From: an uncultured Lachnospiraceae bacterium
GTDB lineage: Bacteria; Bacillota; Clostridia; Lachnospirales; Lachnospiraceae
Direction of reading: 5' to 3'
DNA length: 23,484 nucleotides
Assembly (NCBI GenBank): GCA_900553355.1
Contig: USDK01000042.1
Location: 1-23,484 of the forward strand
Within the stretch, counting starts at the first letter, position 1, and each line of letters starts with the position of its first letter. Both the position numbers and the translations under genes were made by a program. The notes beneath the pieces were generated by a model that searched no databases, was not told where the DNA came from, and was given only the letters and a program-made list of their open reading frames with translations. Shown one piece after another: positions 21,548 through 23,484 of this stretch.

Positions 21548-22813
21548 ATGGGAATGACAATGACGCAGAAGATCCTGGCTGCACATGCAGGTCTTGACCA
21601 TGTGGAGGCAGGTCAGCTGATCGAAGCGAAGTTAGACATCGTAATGGCAAATGATATCACCGGGCCGATGGCTCTGCCAATTATTAAACAGATGTCTGAT
21701 CATGTATTTGATAAAGATAAAGTTGTATTTGTTCCGGATCATTTTACTCCTAATAAGGACATTAAGTCCGCGGAGAACTCAAAAGCAATCCGTGAATATG
21801 CAAGGGAACAGAGATTGTCCTGGTATTTCGAGCAGGGAAAGTCCGGCGTAGAGCACGCCATTCTTCCGGAAGCGGGTGTGGTTACCGCTGGAGAGTGCAT
21901 CATCGGGGCAGATTCTCATACCTGTACTTATGGAGCTCTGGGAGCGTTTTCTACTGGTATGGGAACCACAGATGTGGCAACAGGTATGGCCACAGGAGAG
22001 ATCTGGTTTAAGGTTCCAAGCGCGATTAAATTTGTCCTGACAGGAAAGCCGGGAAAATATGTCAGCGGAAAAGATATCATCATCCATATCATCGGTATGA
22101 TCGGTGTGGACGGGGCCCTCTATAAATCTATGGAGTTTACCGGCGATGGTATCGCAAATCTTTCCATGGACGACCGTTTTACTATGGCGAACATGGCAAT
22201 CGAAGCAGGAGCAAAGAACGGAATCTTTCCGGTGGATGAAAAGGCGCTCGCATATATAAAAGAGCATTCGAAGAAACCATATGCCATCTATGAAGCAGAT
22301 GAGGATGCCCAGTATGATGATGTGATCACGGTAGATCTGTCTAAGGTCCGTCCGACGGTAGCGTTTCCGCATCTGCCGGGCAATGCAAAGACCATTGACG
22401 AGGTAGAGGCTATGGATCCGATCAAGATCGATCAGGTAGTAATCGGCTCATGTACCAATGGGCGGATGGAAGATATGCGGAAAGCGGCAGCAATCCTGAA
22501 AGGGCATACCGTACATCCGGATGTCCGTGTCATGGTCGTTCCCGCGACTCAGAAAATCTATAAACAGTGTGTAGATGAAGGACTGGTGGATATTTTCATC
22601 GATGCAGGCTGTGCGGTGAATACGCCGAGCTGCGGCCCTTGTATGGGAGGTCATATGGGCGTTATGGCGGCCGGAGAGAAGTGTGTTTCCACGACCAACC
22701 GTAACTTTGTAGGACGTATGGGACATGTGGATTCCGAGGTCTATCTGGCGAGCCCGGCCGTAGCCGCAGCAAGTGCCGTAACAGGAAAGATTTCCAGCCC
22801 GGAACAGCTGTGA
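21548..22813 (+). CDS. leuC: 3-isopropylmalate dehydratase, large subunit
   Basis: 421-residue aconitase-family large subunit for leucine synthesis; with LeuD it isomerises 2- to 3-isopropylmalate. The 4Fe-4S ligands are Cys302 (GSCTNGR), Cys362 and Cys365 (SCGPCMGG); GADSHTCTYGALGAFSTGMGT near 115-135 is the substrate loop. Length matches the short LeuC2 form shared with archaea and Clostridia, not the 466-residue E. coli form. Homoaconitase-type or dimethylmalate dehydratase activity is a less likely alternative. GAGGAGGT just upstream sets ATG 21548. The gene begins 17 bases after the surface protein, leaving no room for a terminator. Confidence 0.94.
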   Translation: MGMTMTQKILAAHAGLDHVEAGQLIEAKLDIVMANDITGPMALPIIKQMSDHVFDKDKVVFVPDHFTPNKDIKSAENSKAIREYAREQRLSWYFEQGKSGVEHAILPEAGVVTAGECIIGADSHTCTYGALGAFSTGMGTTDVATGMATGEIWFKVPSAIKFVLTGKPGKYVSGKDIIIHIIGMIGVDGALYKSMEFTGDGIANLSMDDRFTMANMAIEAGAKNGIFPVDEKALAYIKEHSKKPYAIYEADEDAQYDDVITVDLSKVRPTVAFPHLPGNAKTIDEVEAMDPIKIDQVVIGSCTNGRMEDMRKAAAILKGHTVHPDVRVMVVPATQKIYKQCVDEGLVDIFIDAGCAVNTPSCGPCMGGHMGVMAAGEKCVSTTNRNFVGRMGHVDSEVYLASPAVAAASAVTGKISSPEQL

Positions 22814-22871
22814 GCGCAGGTCCGGTTTACAGAACGAAAATGCCGAAGAAGGGCAGAAGGTGAGGTTTTTT

Positions 22872-23363
22872 ATGATTAATGCAAAAGGAACCGTTTTCAA
22901 ATACGGTGATAACGTAGATACAGATGTAATTATTCCCGCCCGCTATCTGAATTCATCAGATCCCGCGGAGCTTGCCACTCACTGCATGGAGGATATTGAC
23001 AAGGACTTTATTAAGACAGTGAAAAAAGGCGATATTATCGTTGCGGAAAAGAATTTTGGCTGCGGATCCTCCAGGGAGCATGCTCCCATTGCCATCAAAG
23101 CCGCCGGCGTAAGCTGTGTGATTGCGGAAACCTTTGCCCGTATCTTTTATCGCAATGCCATCAATATAGGGCTTCCTATCATCGAATGTCCGGAAGCATC
23201 CCGCGCCATTGAAGCGGGAGATGAGGTTGAAGTGGATTTTGATTCCGGTATTATTACGGATATCACAAAAGGAACCAGCTTTAAGGGTCAGGCTTTTCCT
23301 GAGTTCATGCAGAAAATCATTGATGCGGAAGGCCTTGTAAATTATATTAATAATAAGGCATGA
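22872..23363 (+). CDS. leuD: 3-isopropylmalate dehydratase, small subunit
   Basis: 163-residue swivelling small subunit partner of LeuC. GDNVDTDVIIPARYLN at the N-terminus and GCGSSREHAPIAIKAAG (about 60-76) are diagnostic. Length fits the short archaeal/clostridial form that pairs with LeuC2. A GTG start at 22860 is possible, but ATG 22872 behind GGTGAGG (22859-22865) is preferred. It lies 58 bases after leuC, without a terminator between, so the two are co-transcribed. leuB or leuA are not in the window. Confidence 0.95.
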   Translation: MINAKGTVFKYGDNVDTDVIIPARYLNSSDPAELATHCMEDIDKDFIKTVKKGDIIVAEKNFGCGSSREHAPIAIKAAGVSCVIAETFARIFYRNAINIGLPIIECPEASRAIEAGDEVEVDFDSGIITDITKGTSFKGQAFPEFMQKIIDAEGLVNYINNKA

Positions 23364-23416
23364 AGGTAACACCGATGTCCATCAGGTGCTGAACCGTATT
23401 TCACAGAATTAAAATA

Positions 23417-23455
23417 AGACCGCATGGCTGCGTTGATTCGGCAGCCATGCGGTCT
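23417..23455. terminator. Long perfect hairpin after leuD
   Basis: AGACCGCATGGCTGC (23417-23431) pairs perfectly with GCAGCCATGCGGTCT (23441-23455) around a 9-nt loop. On the plus strand no T-run follows; on the minus strand TTATTTTAA follows, so it may serve mainly a gene converging from the right. Confidence 0.5.
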
Positions 23456-23484
23456 CGCTGTATAAAAAAGAAGGACAGCACATT

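Overview
The window looks like chromosomal DNA of a strictly anaerobic gut-type Clostridia, most likely Lachnospiraceae (Dorea/Mediterraneibacter/Blautia-like). The grounds are strong AGGAGG ribosome sites, sigma-A promoters, a PPDK plus ATP-dependent PEPCK node, a flavodiiron protein fused to flavin reductase and rubredoxin, a phasin-like/UbiB pair, a CmpB-type membrane protein and a surface protein with a VKTGD sorting motif. The taxon is inferred from gene content only. No rRNA, tRNA, CRISPR or prophage was seen, and no gene-free stretch exceeds 300 bp.

Layout. 1-1015: a RAYT-type Y1 transposase gene bracketed by REP-like inverted and direct repeats. The right repeat appears to supply the -35 box of the next gene, an M18 aminopeptidase. 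2551-5175: ppdK, with a perfect palindrome in its promoter spacer, ending at a terminator shared with the convergent four-domain flavodiiron gene (5265-7061, minus). 7248-8084: a YgjV-like membrane protein, tail to tail with a Gdx/SugE guanidinium exporter that has a 136-nt leader with a terminator and a competing hairpin. 8325-12462: apparent operon cysK-dgkA-phasin-like-ubiB-like-ArsP_2-like permease, divergent from gdx with interleaved promoters. 12543-13847: two single-gene units, a K/A/T-rich histone-like protein with a DUF6465-like domain and a DUF4203-like membrane protein with an Asp tail. 13956-16486: pckA and a PHP-domain phosphoesterase. 16558-18826 (minus): feoAB behind a Fur-box promoter that interlocks with the promoter of the divergent CmpB-like gene (18955-19758). 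19998-21530: a cell-wall-anchored TED-like surface protein behind a 180-nt leader, followed 17 bp later by leuC-leuD.

How the genes fit together. ppdK and pckA sit at the PEP/pyruvate/oxaloacetate node. The flavodiiron protein and Fur-controlled ferrous iron import suit an oxygen-sensitive, iron-rich metabolism. cysK and leuCD are amino-acid biosynthesis. dgkA, the phasin-like gene and ubiB form a lipid/membrane-leaning group of unclear joint function.

Several annotated starts are moved downstream of the longest possible ORF because a good ribosome site decides them: M18 1050, flavodiiron 7061, Gdx 8084, PHP 15644, feoB 18600, feoA 18826, surface protein 19998, leuD 22872. The most unusual items are the RAYT/REP unit that donates promoter parts, the Gdx leader, the phasin/UbiB/permease operon, the two interlocked divergent promoters, and the surface protein whose thioester-type domain has His where Gln is expected.
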